This document shows, in pieces, positions 1 to 13,124 of a stretch of DNA of 64,000 bases. The translations under genes and the position numbers were made by a program. The DNA is from Elysia crispata (taxonomy: Eukaryota; Mollusca; Gastropoda; Plakobranchidae), in assembly GCA_033675545.1 (NCBI GenBank), contig JAWDGP010005685.1:158501-222500 (forward strand), read 5' to 3'. The notes beneath the pieces are model-generated. The model was not told where the DNA came from and did not search any database. It saw nothing but the letters and a program-made list of their open reading frames with translations. Each line of letters starts with the position of its first letter. Within the stretch, counting starts at the first letter, position 1.

Positions 1-250
1 TGATCTCGGCCTGTTCCGAGATACTGGTGATTTAAAGCCTGGTGACCTGGATTTAGAACGATGCTTAGGCTTAGAGGACCTGTCTTTTGATTTTGAACGA
101 GATCTACTTCTGACCATGTGTCGAACTCCTCGGTCTTGTGAGCGAGATCTACTTCTGTCCTTATGGCTACCACGTCTTTCCCGTGAGCGAGATCTATATC
201 TTGGTCGACATATACTGTCTCTCGATGATCGACTGGATCTGACAGACTCT
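1..250 (-). other. ZRSR2: RS domain of ZRSR2
   Basis: This is the terminal Arg/Ser-rich segment of the last visible exon. It has repeated RSRSR and RSKSR tracts after a histidine/aspartate stretch (HYHDDDDDYKHG). In this family the RS tail mediates contacts with other SR-type splicing factors and is phosphorylated. The segment is still open at base 1, so the stop codon lies outside the window. Confidence 0.85.
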
Positions 251-3200
251 GACCTTCTACCATGCTTGTAATCATCATCATCATCATGATAGTGTCTTCT
301 CCATCCACGACCATTTCTTTCTCCATAACCACGCCTTGAGCCATTATCTCTTCTCTCACTGGCAGGACGATCATGATCCATGTCAGAAAACTCACTGCCA
401 GGGTTTCGGAAAACATGTAAAAAGTTACAATGTTTTCCCTTTGGACAACGCTTCCTGAAAGCAAGACCTGTTTAAAAAAAAAGGTTTACAAATATGCATG
501 ACCTTTCAAGATATTGCATAAAAAAGTTTAAAAAATATAAACAATTTGCTTTAAAACACCTAGAGCTAGCAAAAACAATACAACTGTAGCAATGATAGAA
601 ACAGCTCTGAGGCTGCACCCAGAAATGATGAGTTAAAACAGGGAGATGTGGTTTTAGAGACAAAAAGACTTATAGCTCAATCATTGCAGAAATGAAACAG
701 TCTTATTTTTTTCATAATATGAAAATATTAAATATTCATAATACTCTTGCAAAAAAAAAAAATCGGTATATATCTTAACCCTGTAAATTTTTGTAAGCTA
801 CAGTTTTACGCTATACATGTGAAAATATAAAACCGTGAATATTGTCAAAGTGGTACACTTTTTTTAGTTTAACAGCAGAGAAGACACACAATTATGATTT
901 TATAAAAATTATTATTAAAACTACTTCTTCCATCATCCACATTCATGGCTAAAGCTGTATGTATATATATATATATATATAACCTTTGGGCAGCTTAAAT
1001 CTCACCTGAACATGTTCTAAACCTGTATTGATCTATTCATAATTGAATATAACATCACCATAAAGTTACCTTTATGATCATACTCCAGACATAATGCAGA
1101 AACTCAGAGATAACTAGACATTGTTCATGGGCTATGTCGCTATTATCACTATCTTGACATTATTCATCATGTGGATTTCACATATCAACAAAACCGAATG
1201 ATCTTGATTTTCATGACCCCCTGATTTCCTGGCTGTATAAAAAATCAACCAATTAATCTTGAAGTTACTACAAATATAATAAACATGTATGAACAAAGCT
1301 AGACAGTTCAGGTTTAAGTTGCTCAGGCTTGGTTCTCTGAAGATGGATTTGTGCTGTGAAGTGGAATTTCTTTTTTAAAAAATCAGGAAATATCTCTGGA
1401 TACAAGAATTTTATTTTATTAATTTTTTAAACTTCTTACATGGTAGTTAATTATCTTTTGCACATGGCATAAAACATTGAAAAAAGTATAAATTCTTACC
1501 TCATTCGAGGAGGCTGCTTTACCACAAGTCAATTTTTTTTAAAACACAAATTGAGGGGTTTATAATCACTTCAATGTTCTAAATATACTTCACTAACCAC
1601 AGATGGCTGCTTTACTACAACAGTCAATTTTTTTAAAACACAACTGGAGGGGTTTATAATCACTTCAATGTTCTAAATATACTTCACTAACCACAGATGG
1701 CTGCTTTCCATGATTCAATGTTGACAAAGATGCAGGTGAGCTGGCGACCACCATACCAGCGGGCATTGAACTTCTCAAATGCCTTGTGGGCTGATGCTTC
1801 ACTGCAGACAGGAATAAAAACAGTGTTGAAATGATCGCTGAATTACAGTGATGAAGTAATCATTCTTGACATTTTAAATTATTTATAAAGCTCCTCTTTA
1901 AAATTAAGTTCACCAAATAATCATCATGAATAAAAAAACTTATTTTGCATACACTTTTAGGATCTTTACAATATTGATAATAGATCTTCATAGCTCTCAT
2001 TAAATAAAGATTCCCACACAAAAAAAGGCATAAAAGCAGAGATTAGAGAGGGAAAGACAGAGACAAACTAAGATCAAGAAAGGAAGAAAAGAGTGGGGGA
2101 GGAAGAGTAACAAAATAGTGATAAATAAATACAGAAAAAAAAACAAAACCAGTAGAACAGAGGAAAGTCAGGAAAGGGCATGGGTGAAGGGAAAGAAAAA
2201 AAAATGAAAAAGGCAGAGAGTGAGGGCTCTAGAAAGAGAAAGGAAACTATGAAAGCGAAAGAAGCAGTGAGACAGAGGGAGGGTCAGGAACACTGAGAGG
2301 AGATGTGAAAAGAGACGGGGGAGACAAGCAAAGACAGTGAGATGGTCTTGCAAGCAGGGAATAGAGGTGAGTTTGGTTGGAATTGGATATATAAGACATG
2401 AAACAAATTTAAGAAAAAAATCTTTAAAAAAGATTCAAAGAATGAAAAGAATCACAAAAAATGTTGGTCTTTTGACAGAAAAATGGACAAAATTAAATTG
2501 TATCTGAATCAAGAGAGTCACCTGTGGTACTGCACATAAACATTTCCCTTGAGATGAGGCTCGTAGTTGCAGCACACTTTCACCTGCACAACCGTCCCAA
2601 CTGTTTTAAACTCTGGCACTACATCCAGGTAGAAATCACGGAAACTTTGATATAAGTCACCCTCCTCGAATTCAAGACTCATATCTGGTTCATTAGAAAA
2701 AGCATACAGTAATCTCAGACTTTTTCTGGTACCTAAAAATAAAGTAAGACCAAATCTAGATTTAGATACAAATCAATAACTCAGATCAAATCTCCTTGGT
2801 CTTGTCAACTAGGAAAATATCATCAAGATTGGCCTTTTCTATGCTGGGGTGGTCTTCCCCACAAGGAAGAGATTAATTAAAGATGCAACAGTTGGAATAT
2901 TCATTACATCTAAAAAGAAGTTAGATTATGGACCACCTATGCAAGAGGCAATTTAAAGTTTACATCCATTCAATAGTTACAAAAACTTTCAAACTTAAAG
3001 ATAGCAAGTCTAAGAATTTTAGTCTTGAGGCAATACAGTTGTTGACTGTTGAAACTAAAAGCTATGTACTTCAAAATAGGTTTTGTTTGAACTAGTTGCC
3101 AAAGAAACTACTTGCCTGCATCCAAAGCATCCACAGATGACTGCTCCAACTCAATGCTGGTGAACATTCTCGGGATGAGGATAGTTGTGCTGCTGTCAGG

Positions 3201-6200
3201 GTAATCATGATAGCGAGAGCATCTGGCATGACACAAACATTTGAGCAATTGAGCAAACTGTGAGATTTTAGTACTTCATATATCGAGGTATCATTAGGAA
3301 AAAAAAACTTTTTGCTAATAGCTAGCCTACTGTAATTTTTTTCACATTACATAAATATCAGTGTGACAGTAATCAAATCTTAGGAGAGATAGATGATGGA
3401 AATGAATCAAGTGAACAATTAATTAAAAAATCCTCCATTTCCTCCACTGCCCAGGTGGTGCAGGTAAACGGACCTCTCTACATACTACATATTGAGCAAA
3501 TTAGAGAGTCTGGCTTTAGCAAATAAAAATTTTACATAAATGACAAGATTTATAATATGATAACAAACTGAAGGGAAGATAATGTATAACAAAAGAAGAA
3601 AAATTCTCATCATGGCATGATGTATTTTTTTAAAAGACAAGTAAACATTTTATTTGAAGGAAAAGTGGGAAAAAGTTCTTGTGAATTGCATTCCTCAAGT
3701 TTAAACCTGATCTATTCTCTTCATTTATGGAATTGTAAAGTCAACATTAAAACCTCATTCTGGTGCATTTTAATTATTTTATCAACACTTTGAGCTGATT
3801 GTTATGGGGGAAAGAGTTTTGCAACTACTATATCATCACCAGCTGTTTAACCCTATCAGTACATCAGGCATGACTTTGATAACCCAGGGGTTATATTTCT
3901 GTGTTTAAAAATACTTTAAATGAATTTTTTTTTACTGGAATTTTCAGTATTCCTAAAAAATTCATAGATTTAGAACCGAATAAAGTGATACATTACTGAT
4001 CTATGCTCATTTCTGAAACTGTTCAATTTCTGTCATTGTGAGTAAATGTGGCTAGTGCCCAACTGGTATTGAATTCTTAGCCCAATAGCAGTTAAGGCAC
4101 TGTATGTATAACCAATGCAAACACCAATACCCTAACATCAACCATTCCAACTATGGCTGGCTTTTTATTTTATATGGTAGATTTTGTCATCACCTGTGTA
4201 AAGGTAGATAAACGGGTATATTGCATGAAAAAATATGTGATACTTTTGTCATCCCCAGCATACCGATAAGTATAAACATTTTTTTTCCTTTTTAAAATGG
4301 GTCATAAAATTACCCACCATCAGCTGATATGATCGTAAAACACAAAGTACATGTAGGGTTAATATTGTCTATAAAATAGAGGTAAAAATCAGCATACTCC
4401 TCCCCAAAGCGGCATGTAGCAGTTTTCTTAAAAAATGGACATAGGTCAAGCTTCTTTTCTTGACTGTATTGCACTGGTCCGATAGGGTTGTGCCACGGCT
4501 CCTATGGAAGTGAAAATAAGCAAGTCAAATGGAAACAAGTCCAGATCATCAAAATTGTATTCCAGTAATGAAAAATGTTCAGGCAATAATGAAGGAAAAT
4601 ATTTTTGCAGGACAGCAAAAAATTTCCAAAGCTGAAAGTGGTTAAATAGACCTTGATTGGAACATGTGATTTTCTTTTTCCAAAGGTTGCTCTACTGCCA
4701 TAAACCAGTAACATTATTAGCTGGGTCATGTGAGTGAGGAAATTTATCAGGATCTTCACTAAAGAAGAGCACCACCTTCAAAAGCTTTGACAAAGATCCA
4801 TCTTGCGGACAAAAAAAAAGATAATATACTTATTTAAAACAAAGTGCGTTGAGAAACGAAAACTTAAATTGAAAATTATACAAATAAGACAATGTCTTCT
4901 TTTTGCAATAAGAGATCAAAAACATTCTTCTAGTTTGAGCTTTGAAGAATTTCTAATGGAATATGAGATAAATAGATCTCTGGTTCTTGAGAGAATTAAA
5001 TGAACTTTACCATCAAACATAAAAATAAAAATTTTCTAATGAAAATGAAAGGTACAAACAAATAGATATGATTAAAACAAAATTATATCAAAGGAGTAAT
5101 GTATTTCATTTGCCTTGCTACAAATACATATATGTTCACGTAAAGCATTAGAGCATAACGTTTCCTTATAAATTTAGAAATTTTAAGTAAAGTAAAGAAT
5201 CACTCAAAATAGCCAAAACAGGATCTCACCTTGTTTTCGTTAGCTGTGGCCTCCTCCAGTAACTTTTTCTAGAGAAATAATCGCAGGTGGAAGTTGCAAT
5301 ATGAGAGAAAAGGATATAATTGTCCACATCTTGATTTCCAACAAACTTTTGAAGAGCTAGAATCTGAGTTAAGATGACTTTTCATGGTTGGATCAAAACA
5401 CCACACTTAGTCACAGTATTTAAATATAGAAGCACAAAAATTGCTGGAATAAAAATCAACTTTTTTCTTTTTTTTCACGGCTTAAGGATAAAAATCATAA
5501 AAAAAAAAAATGAGAAAATCACACATGAAAATAAATATGTGAAAAAAAGAAAAAAAATTTAACGTATCTAACTAAATTGATGTTTCTTCAGTGGATCAAA
5601 GAGTAAATCAAAATGATAAGTTGATTGCTTAAAATAAAAGATACAATCCAAGTTGATTGAAAGTGTGCTTGAAGCAAATGCTGAGTAGGAAGGTTAAGGA
5701 GTTTGAGATGACTGCGATCTGACTTAAAAAACTATTATTTTCAAGTAGATCAACAAATCTTAGATTACCCTGTCAATAAAGTAATCCTGCACATAGTAAG
5801 ACCATTAATATAATTCTAAACAAAAGGAACAAGAAACACAAAAAAAGAATGACGCCGTTTGTTAAAAATCTTTTAAAATAAAATATTAGTACTGTAGCTA
5901 AATAAAAGCTTTCTTTAAAAACATCCTATAAAGGGTTTTCCTTGGTTCATGTAGATTCAAACAAAATTGACATGAAAAAAAAAATTGAAAAGCATTGCAT
6001 TTCAGGATATGTAAAAATCAAACCCTCTGTGCAAATCACCTGCTTCTGACGCTTCTCAGTTTCCTCCTTCTCTTTCGCTTCTTGCTCCTCCTTTTCTTTT
6101 CGCTCCCTCTCAGCCCATTCCTCCTTTATTTTTCTCTGTATTATGAGGAACAAAAGGTTTCAAGCAAATTTTATTCATTGAGAAATGTTAAGAAATAAAT

Positions 6201-9200
6201 ATGTCAGAGCTAGAAACTCTCACTTTCACAAGACACTGCAAACATGGAAAAGCTGTTGCTTAGTGATTCTACTGATATAAATTATGCGCTTGATCTTTCT
6301 CAGAAATATTACTTGTCATGTTATTGATGATGGTGAGTATGTCGCCTGTGAAAACAGGGTATTACAATGCCTTAGTGGAAGATGTTATGTGCGTTTACAG
6401 TTACTGTAACATCTGCTGTATACATGCAAAAGATGAAAAAAAATTTGTCAAGAAAAAATTTCTTCATCTCTCAAAAAAAAACAGATGTAGTAAAATTGTA
6501 ATCACCTCTATTTCTTCTTTTCTATGCTTCTCCTTTTCTTCCCACTCCTTCTTAGCATTGAAGGCAGCCTGTGCCTCACGCTCTCTCTGCATCCAGAGCA
6601 GATTTTGACGGAGACTGCGCTCTTCCTCCTCTTGCTCACGCTGATGCTCCTCTTCAGAATCTGTAGGGTCCTCCTCTATAATGGTTTCATGAAGAGAAAT
6701 GCATTCATTCACATGAAAACAATTTATTTACTTATCAAAGACAATAAAGCTCGGCGTCACATTCACTTTAGTTTGCCTCCACTCGCATGGCCCAACTGAG
6801 GTCACCAGAGGTCAACCTCCAGTGAACCCAGATCAGCTGTACAGCTTTGAGCGAAAGTGCAATATTTCCACTGAACATGTTTTCTTTTTTTTATCTCAAA
6901 AGAACCAAATTTAAAATGGCTTTTACTTGCTAGAGTAAATTAAAGTAGAAAATTCAATTTTTGGCGAAAAAATGAAAGCCCTAGTTCAAGTAGCTATTTC
7001 GCCATTGGATGGCAAATCAAGGAGTTCTTTAATGTTGTTTATACATAAACTCCTATATTTAAAAACTAAAAATAAAAAAAATGGCCTGATGAATTTTTTT
7101 TAAAACTTGTACATACATAAGACACATTATTTGTTACATCTTATGCATAATAAATTTCAAAGCGTTATAAAAAAAAAATTGTGGGTCTGGTTACTGAATC
7201 TGTCCAGTCCGATCTTTTCGTCAGGTATTTTTCCACTTGAGTTAAAATTTTCTTGGTAGAAGGTTTGTTATACTATTATAACTGAATGTGTAGTATACAT
7301 TTACTTCTATAAATGCCACAGACGATTTATATATATGGGAACATTTTTTTTTCTGCGTACTGAAAATAAATGCGTATTGCAGTTTGAATTTCTGCATTAG
7401 TTTTGAGGAGTTTATGTGATTGAAAATCAAGAAAGTTCTGTAATGTGTTATATTTGGTGAGTGTTTATAATGTCACTCTGAGATCAAGCTATTATCGTGA
7501 GCTCCCTTATTTTATTCTTTTTTTTTTCCTTTTGCTTAATCAAATAGTTTGGCTAATGTGGATCAGTTTATTGAAGCAACAGGTATGATTTCAATAGAAT
7601 AAAATTTATTCAGTAATTCTAAAATTCAGAGTAGTAGCAAAATTTATATTAAAATTTTCTCATAACACTGAAAAAATTATATCATGTAAAAGAAAAATTT
7701 TCTGAGGTCCAACAAATGGTGCCCTTTTTAAAAATATCACAGAGGCCGATTTTTGCTTGTTTTTTGGGAAAGCAAATAACAGTGACATATAGATGTTATG
7801 GTTGAATGCTCTTATAAAGAGATAGTGGTCTTCACTTTTAAATGACACTCATTGACAAAAAGGTAAAACCACAAGTTTTTCTCCGTCCTGTAGATTTAAT
7901 TCTGGAGATAAAAATGAGTACAAGAACGTTGGTGGTACTTTGAAAGGTTTGAAAAAAGAGTGGTATAAAGCAAATTGAATTTTAGTTTTGTTACCAATTT
8001 CTGCCCTATCATGGGCCAGCATTCACACTGCACCGGTATCGCATTGTAGCTGCCTGTCAAGGCAGTGATTCACGGCTGTGGTTAGGATGTGGTTGGGACC
8101 GGCTATAACTAAGTTTGTTATTGGACTGAGCCATCTGAGCTCCTTGTTGTGAACTAAAATTCAGGAATTTGGGCAAAATCTACGCCATGAAAGATGACTG
8201 TCAACCCTATTTCAGTGGATTTCTCTTTCCAGTATCTGCACAGACTCCAATCGAATTCATTGAACATATTGCATTGCAACCAAAATGGTCTCAGCCATTT
8301 GCTAAATAAAGAAAAATCCAAGGAGCTATGGCTTGAGTCTCTAATAGCATATATACATGATACATCTTAAAGAAACAAATTAACCTATGACCGAGGTCTT
8401 GTAAGAGCAGAACAATGTTTTTGTATTAAAGTCATATTTGTCAAAGTTTTGAAGAATGAAACATTAGTTTTTCGTGTTTTTTTCTTAGATGCCTTGATCA
8501 GACAATGTCTGCAGTCTGAGCAAGGGACATGAGTTTTCCTGCAGAAACTCATACTGAGAGCATGTTTGTCTTTAGAGCTGTCCATGTAGCCTGTCTTAAC
8601 AAAATTATGACATGTCGTGGAGTCATGGAAAATAGCTTTGCTTTATAACTACCCACCTGCAACAGGTTGGTTCTCTTCTCTCTCTTTAGCCATTTCAGAT
8701 CTCTTTTTCTTTCTTTTCATTTTCTTCAAATATGCTTTCCATTTCTTGTGACTGAGGAAGAAGAAAAAAACTATCTGAGTTTTTTTCAACTGTGAGATTT
8801 AATAATGAAGTGACTACCTGCGCTTCTTTGAATAGAGTTTATAGGATCAACTCCCTCTCTTTCAGGTAAAATCTTGTATCAGTAATATCACAATGAAAAT
8901 TGCTCTACTGAAGTAAAACAATTCAATATTCATATTGTATAGGCTCTTTTCAGATAGGATTGTCAATTTGGAGTAGATATACTTTTCTGCCTTAATTTAG
9001 AGAGAAAAAAATGTTTTCCTGAGTAAGCACAGGCTATCCTTCATCGTTATGTCACAGTTGAAATTTGGAGGTACCTTTTACAATATATATTTCTGAAATC
9101 TAAATGTGAATATATACTTATAAGTACTGCACAGAATTTGTGGGCTGTCTGTATTTATTCACAGCACTTAAAATCTAGGCTTCAATTCAACCTTTACAAG

Positions 9201-10805
9201 ACAAAAAATTAAACTGTAATATTATTTAGTTACTGATATCATGTTTGTAGAAGATGTTTTAGAGCTAGCTATCATCAAATCGAAAAAAAACAAACAGTAG
9301 GATTAATATTCATTAACTCTTACATCCAACTCTTTGCTTAAAGTTAAATTTATTAGATACAAAACAAATTTGAACTGCATTTATATCATCATTCTGAGAA
9401 TGATTCTGAAGGTTTTTTATCTCCATTGTCTTTGAGTTTCTTTATACCAAGTAAATCCCAAGTCCCCGTTTTTATAAGACAAAAGCTTATTCAGTACTCT
9501 CAAGGATCTAACCAGTCTAATCAGACATTGAGTTTATTTCCCCTCCACATAGAATTGACGCTTAATGCTTCCAAACTGTAGGCATATTTGTATGACTAGA
9601 CCAATCCTTCCTTAAAAATTTTCTTTAATTGGCACTCAAATAAAGGTTTCACAGAATTGGGAATAACTGATTCATTTGTATTGACACTGAAAGATCATCT
9701 TCTCTTTCTGTCTCTTTGGGCAGTTTGGCATAAAGTTTCAGATCCTCTTTCAAGATTGAAGCACGCATGGACATCAAAATTATATTATCACTTGTATCAC
9801 AAAAAAAATCAAGCCATACCAAAGAGAAGACAATGTTAACTTTTTCAAAATGACAACAATGGGCCACACCTGCAAGGGTCTTATGACAATGTTTAACAAA
9901 ATCAACTAGCAGGTGGAATAATTTTAACCTGGGGTTCACAAGCAATGTAGTGTTTACATAGTTTTGAGTTTACCTAAGGAGACTTAGTATCTAAAGTCTA
10001 CATTAGAATTGGCCCAAATCTCTCCCACTTATATTATAATAAAATCAGTCAGTATTCAGAACAAAATTCTTACTGAGACCAGTAATGCGAAAAAAAAAAA
10101 AATATGAAGGGACTGTCTGTACATAAATATGAAAGTCATTTGAAATTTTAGAGACATGACTCTAAAGTTATGAAAATAAACAACTATAATTAAGATCCAT
10201 TATGAATTTCCTTTCTCTTTAGATGGATAAAAAAAAAGTTTCATTTGCACCCGAATTAGGATTGTAGATTTAAATAAAATTATAAAAACTTGTTAAAGGG
10301 CGTAGTATACATTTTTTTGTGCTAAAATGTTAAAATTAGACTACAAAATCATCCACTACATCTAGAACTAGATCTTAGATCTAGATCCAGAAGAATGTAG
10401 ATTTATGTGTTCATTTTTTAGTATGGAATAATGAAGACTTAAATTTTAGTCCTTGGTCCAGACTTGAGTAAGGTGCAACTTTTGCCACTCCCAACCAGAC
10501 AATGTCCAGATCAGATACCCTTTTCACACTTCAGTTTCCCTTTCATAGATATTGCTGCCTCCTACCAGTGGCAGTGCCATACCCATTAGCCTACTTTTAT
10601 TTAACCTTTTTCCTAGATGTACATGTAGATCTAGATGATCTAGGCCTAAATTTTAAGTGTTCTATAAATCACTTTCATAATTATATAGAATGATAAGCGA
10701 CAAAATATATCAGTTTTCAACTTACTTCATGTGGTCCGGTTTCTGCCCTATTTGTATTAGGCTTGAAGACAGCTGAGAATAGGTTGCAGAAGTATTGGAC
10801 GCCAT
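1..10805 (-). CDS. ZRSR2: ZRSR2, U2AF35-related minor-spliceosome factor (10 exons, 3' end off window)
   Basis: ZRSR2 contacts the 3' splice site of U12-type introns in the nucleus and also helps U2-type splicing. Exons (complement): 10726-10805, 8657-8751, 6506-6675, 6040-6135, 5230-5268, 4398-4501, 3116-3222, 2522-2732, 1692-1801, <1-467. They join in phase to 493 codons and run off at base 1; the human protein is about 480 residues, so only part of the RS tail is missing. Visible parts: a charged Lys/Glu helix-rich N-terminus (about 28-160); a first CCCH zinc finger with C181, C190, C196, H200; a U2AF-homology RRM containing EPHLKGNVYVQY and RWYGGRQL; a second CCCH finger with C337, C345, C351, H355 (CPKGKHCNFLH); then an Arg/Ser tail with RSRSR runs. 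The ATG at 10803-10805 sits in AACATGG. The match to family order and motifs is close, so identity is secure. Intron 7 uses a GC donor in my model. Confidence 0.95.
1515..1708 (-). repeat. Tandem duplication (about 96 bp) copying the exon 9 donor
   Basis: Two near-identical copies of about 96 bp lie head to tail, at about 1529-1624 and 1625-1708. Each contains the minus-strand string AAAGCAGCCATCTGTG followed by gttagt, the last bases of ZRSR2 exon 9 with its 5' splice site. The right copy is the real exon end (donor at 1691). The left copy places a second, unused-looking donor inside the intron. A third, shorter remnant (AAAGCAGCC, then a gtaaga site) lies near 1495-1515. Confidence 0.85.
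2036..2345 (+). repeat. Polypurine tract in ZRSR2 intron 8
   Basis: About 300 bases of almost uninterrupted A/G on the plus strand, made of agag, ggaaag and gagagg strings. In the ZRSR2 transcript it reads as a polypyrimidine tract. It looks like decayed GA-repeat DNA and has no open reading frame of interest. Confidence 0.75.
2733..3115 (-). other. GC-AG intron 7 of ZRSR2
   Basis: On the minus strand exon 7 ends ...GCAG and the intron begins gcaagt, the canonical extended GC-donor context. It ends tttttag before GTACC. This joins GCA G|GT ACC in frame, with no stop. An alternative pair (AA|gtagtt with an acceptor eight bases farther in, after ACCAG) is also in frame, so the call is good but not unique. 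Confidence 0.6.
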
Positions 10806-11173
10806 GTTGATTACAATCGGACTTCTCTAACTTCCGATGCGTCGGCCTTGGAGATGGCAGAGTAGTCTACTAATTTCGCCTTTTTCCGTCAAATAAAAAA
10901 AAAAAAAAAAAACCAAACAAACACGTGTTTCCAAATTGGGAAAAAAAATAATAAGCAGCCACATCATAGTATTTGGCGAAGAAATTACTACGTATATGAG
11001 TATAAATTTAGATCTAAAGGAGGAGGCAAACCACTGGGTTAATTATAAGTAAGGATTATAAGAGCTAGAATTTTAGGTAGTGCTCAGCAATTCTAGTTCT
11101 TATAATTCTTACGTATAATGAGTATACCGTTCTGCTGAGAGGGGCGGATAAGATTTACCTCATGCACTTTACA

Positions 11174-11320
11174 AGATCTAAAAGGAAATAGGCAGACAAC
11201 ACATAATTACGGGACAAAACAAAAATAACAAAACTATTATCAATTCAATCGATAACTAATTGTTTAGTTATTTCTTTTTTGTCTCTTAATAATAAAGTTG
11301 TATGCCTATTTCCTTTTAGA
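11174..11320. mobile_element. Small inverted-repeat (MITE-like) element
   Basis: The left arm starts CTAAAAGGAAATAGGC at 11176 and the right arm ends GCCTATTTCCTTTTAG at 11319. The arms are about 23 bases with one or two mismatches, separated by about 100 bases of AT-rich non-coding DNA. The layout fits a miniature inverted-repeat transposable element. No clear target-site duplication was established, so a simple hairpin remains possible. Confidence 0.5.
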
Positions 11321-12835
11321 CCTACAGTATTATACTATTCATAGACACACATGCGTCCTTTTGGATCCTTTATAATTAATAAAGCTCCAAGTGTGGTATT
11401 TTTGTTTTCTATTTTGATTTACTCATGTTCTTTAATCAAACTGACATACACTGAATGTACCTCGAGTTGATGAGGTAATCGGTAGCCTATGTACTGTATT
11501 AGATTTCCGGCCGCGCAGTGGTCCTTGTGATTCCAATAATATACATTGTGCTTCATCGCAGGGCACCTACCTTTTTTGATCCACTGTGACACAGTCACAA
11601 TTGCAATTTCACCCAACTAGCTACATTGACACCATGATTTAGCCCGTCTAATCTATCCTCTATATACAATTATGACAAAACTGCTGGGCATCTATTTTGT
11701 ACAGTATATTGTGCTCCACAAATATGATCTATATGTCCCATAAATGTGCTTTCACCCACTAAAATTCACTGTGTTTCACAACTGTGCCCCTTTCTCCTTG
11801 AATAAAATTATGTTTCACCACTATATTTAAGTTGGATAACTCCCGCACTTTCATTGTTCTTTTGTATTTCAAAAGTGTTCACCACTGTGCTTCCATTACA
11901 TTGTATAAATTGTACCCTTCCCCGTTGTTCTTCTACACTTCTGTTGGACGCACAGCCGTGCTCCTTCTCAATATATGTATGAACAAACATACTTTGCACC
12001 ACAACAATGTGGTTTAAACCAATATGATACAGCATGTTCCATCACAGTACTTCTTAACAGTTTAACTCTATGATTCCAATTTCATCCTCTTGAATATTCT
12101 GTAAATCTAAGCTAATATTTTGAATTCCTTTTAAATACATTGACTGTCACACCACTGTTATGAATTGTGAAAAGATGTATTTTTCTGGTGTTTACTTTCC
12201 CACCACAATACTTACGTCGACTTGCATATACACTGCACTTCCATCCACCAAAATGTCTTGTCTTTGTGTATGGCCGCTCTTCTTAAAACCATAGTTGCAT
12301 ACCCTTGGCAACATAAACCGCACGACGGTGCTTCAATCAACTAGGATACACTGTACTGCTCTCCAAGAAAATGTACAGCCCTTTGTTACATGCATTTGTT
12401 TAAAAAAAATGATTTTATTGATTAGGAAACACCAGAGTTAAAGCATGTAGCCTGTGCCTCCGTTCTTTCGTCTAAATTGCCCCTTAAGTGCTACAGTACA
12501 CCTCTGAGTAGTCCGGTCATTACTTTTTAAAAGTTCGCTGATTGCAACTGCAAGCTTCGTTGGAACCATGTCACATGGCACCACAAGGGAAGTAACCAAA
12601 GTCAAATTATCACATAAATATCTCGATTAATTCTTTTTTTCAAGAACTAAATATGTTTCTGTACAGCCACTCTTTTACCCTTCCCATCCACTGCCCAGCC
12701 AAGTTACCACCGCTTTGATTCTTTGTTCCTTTATCATGTTGATGATGTTCTACCATCCATTGACTGCCACACCCTGCCCCCTTCCCCTTCTCTCTCCATT
12801 ATTACATTCTCCCCCGCATGGTGATACTTAGCTCT

Positions 12836-13124
12836 ACCCTACCCTAGCATTGCATGGCATAATGTGGCTTAAAAAACTCCTACCCTAGCATTGCATGGCA
12901 TAATGTGGCTTAAAAAACTCCTACCCTAGCATTGCATGGCATAATGTGGCTTAAAAAACTCCTACCCTAGCATTGCATGGCATAATGTGGCTTAAAAAAC
13001 TCCTACCCTAGCATTGCATGGCATAATGTGGCTTAAAAAACTCCTACCCTAGCATTGCATGGCATAATGTGGCTTAAAAAACTCCTATCCTAGCATTGCA
13101 TGGCATAATGTGGCTTAAAAAACT
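12836..13124. repeat. 41-bp minisatellite, 7 copies
   Basis: Seven direct copies of a 41-bp unit start at 12841, 12882, 12923, 12964, 13005, 13046 and 13087. Each contains CCTAGCATTGCATGGCATAA followed by TGTGGCTTAAAAAACTC. Copies are essentially identical except the last, which reads TATCC for TACCC and ends into unique sequence. The homogeneity suggests recent amplification. The unit length is not a multiple of three and the array is not coding. Confidence 0.97.

Larger units (their letters stand above)
468..10725 (-). other. Introns of ZRSR2
   Basis: Nine introns: 8752-10725, 6676-8656, 6136-6505, 5269-6039, 4502-5229, 3223-4397, 2733-3115, 1802-2521 and 468-1691. All but intron 7 have GT-AG ends, and none has a U12-type donor. 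Intron 8 holds a long purine-rich tract, and intron 9 holds a short AT microsatellite (about 960-981) and a tandem duplication. The two largest, introns 1 and 2, are AT-rich with no recognisable coding or RNA gene; the GC-richer patch around 8020-8160 in intron 2 has no assignable identity. Confidence 0.7.

Noticed and set aside
5300..5330. ATATCCTTTT on the minus strand in ZRSR2 intron 4
   Set aside because: It looks like a U12 donor but lies just upstream of an acceptor, is not at an exon end, and the real donor of that intron is gtgatt.
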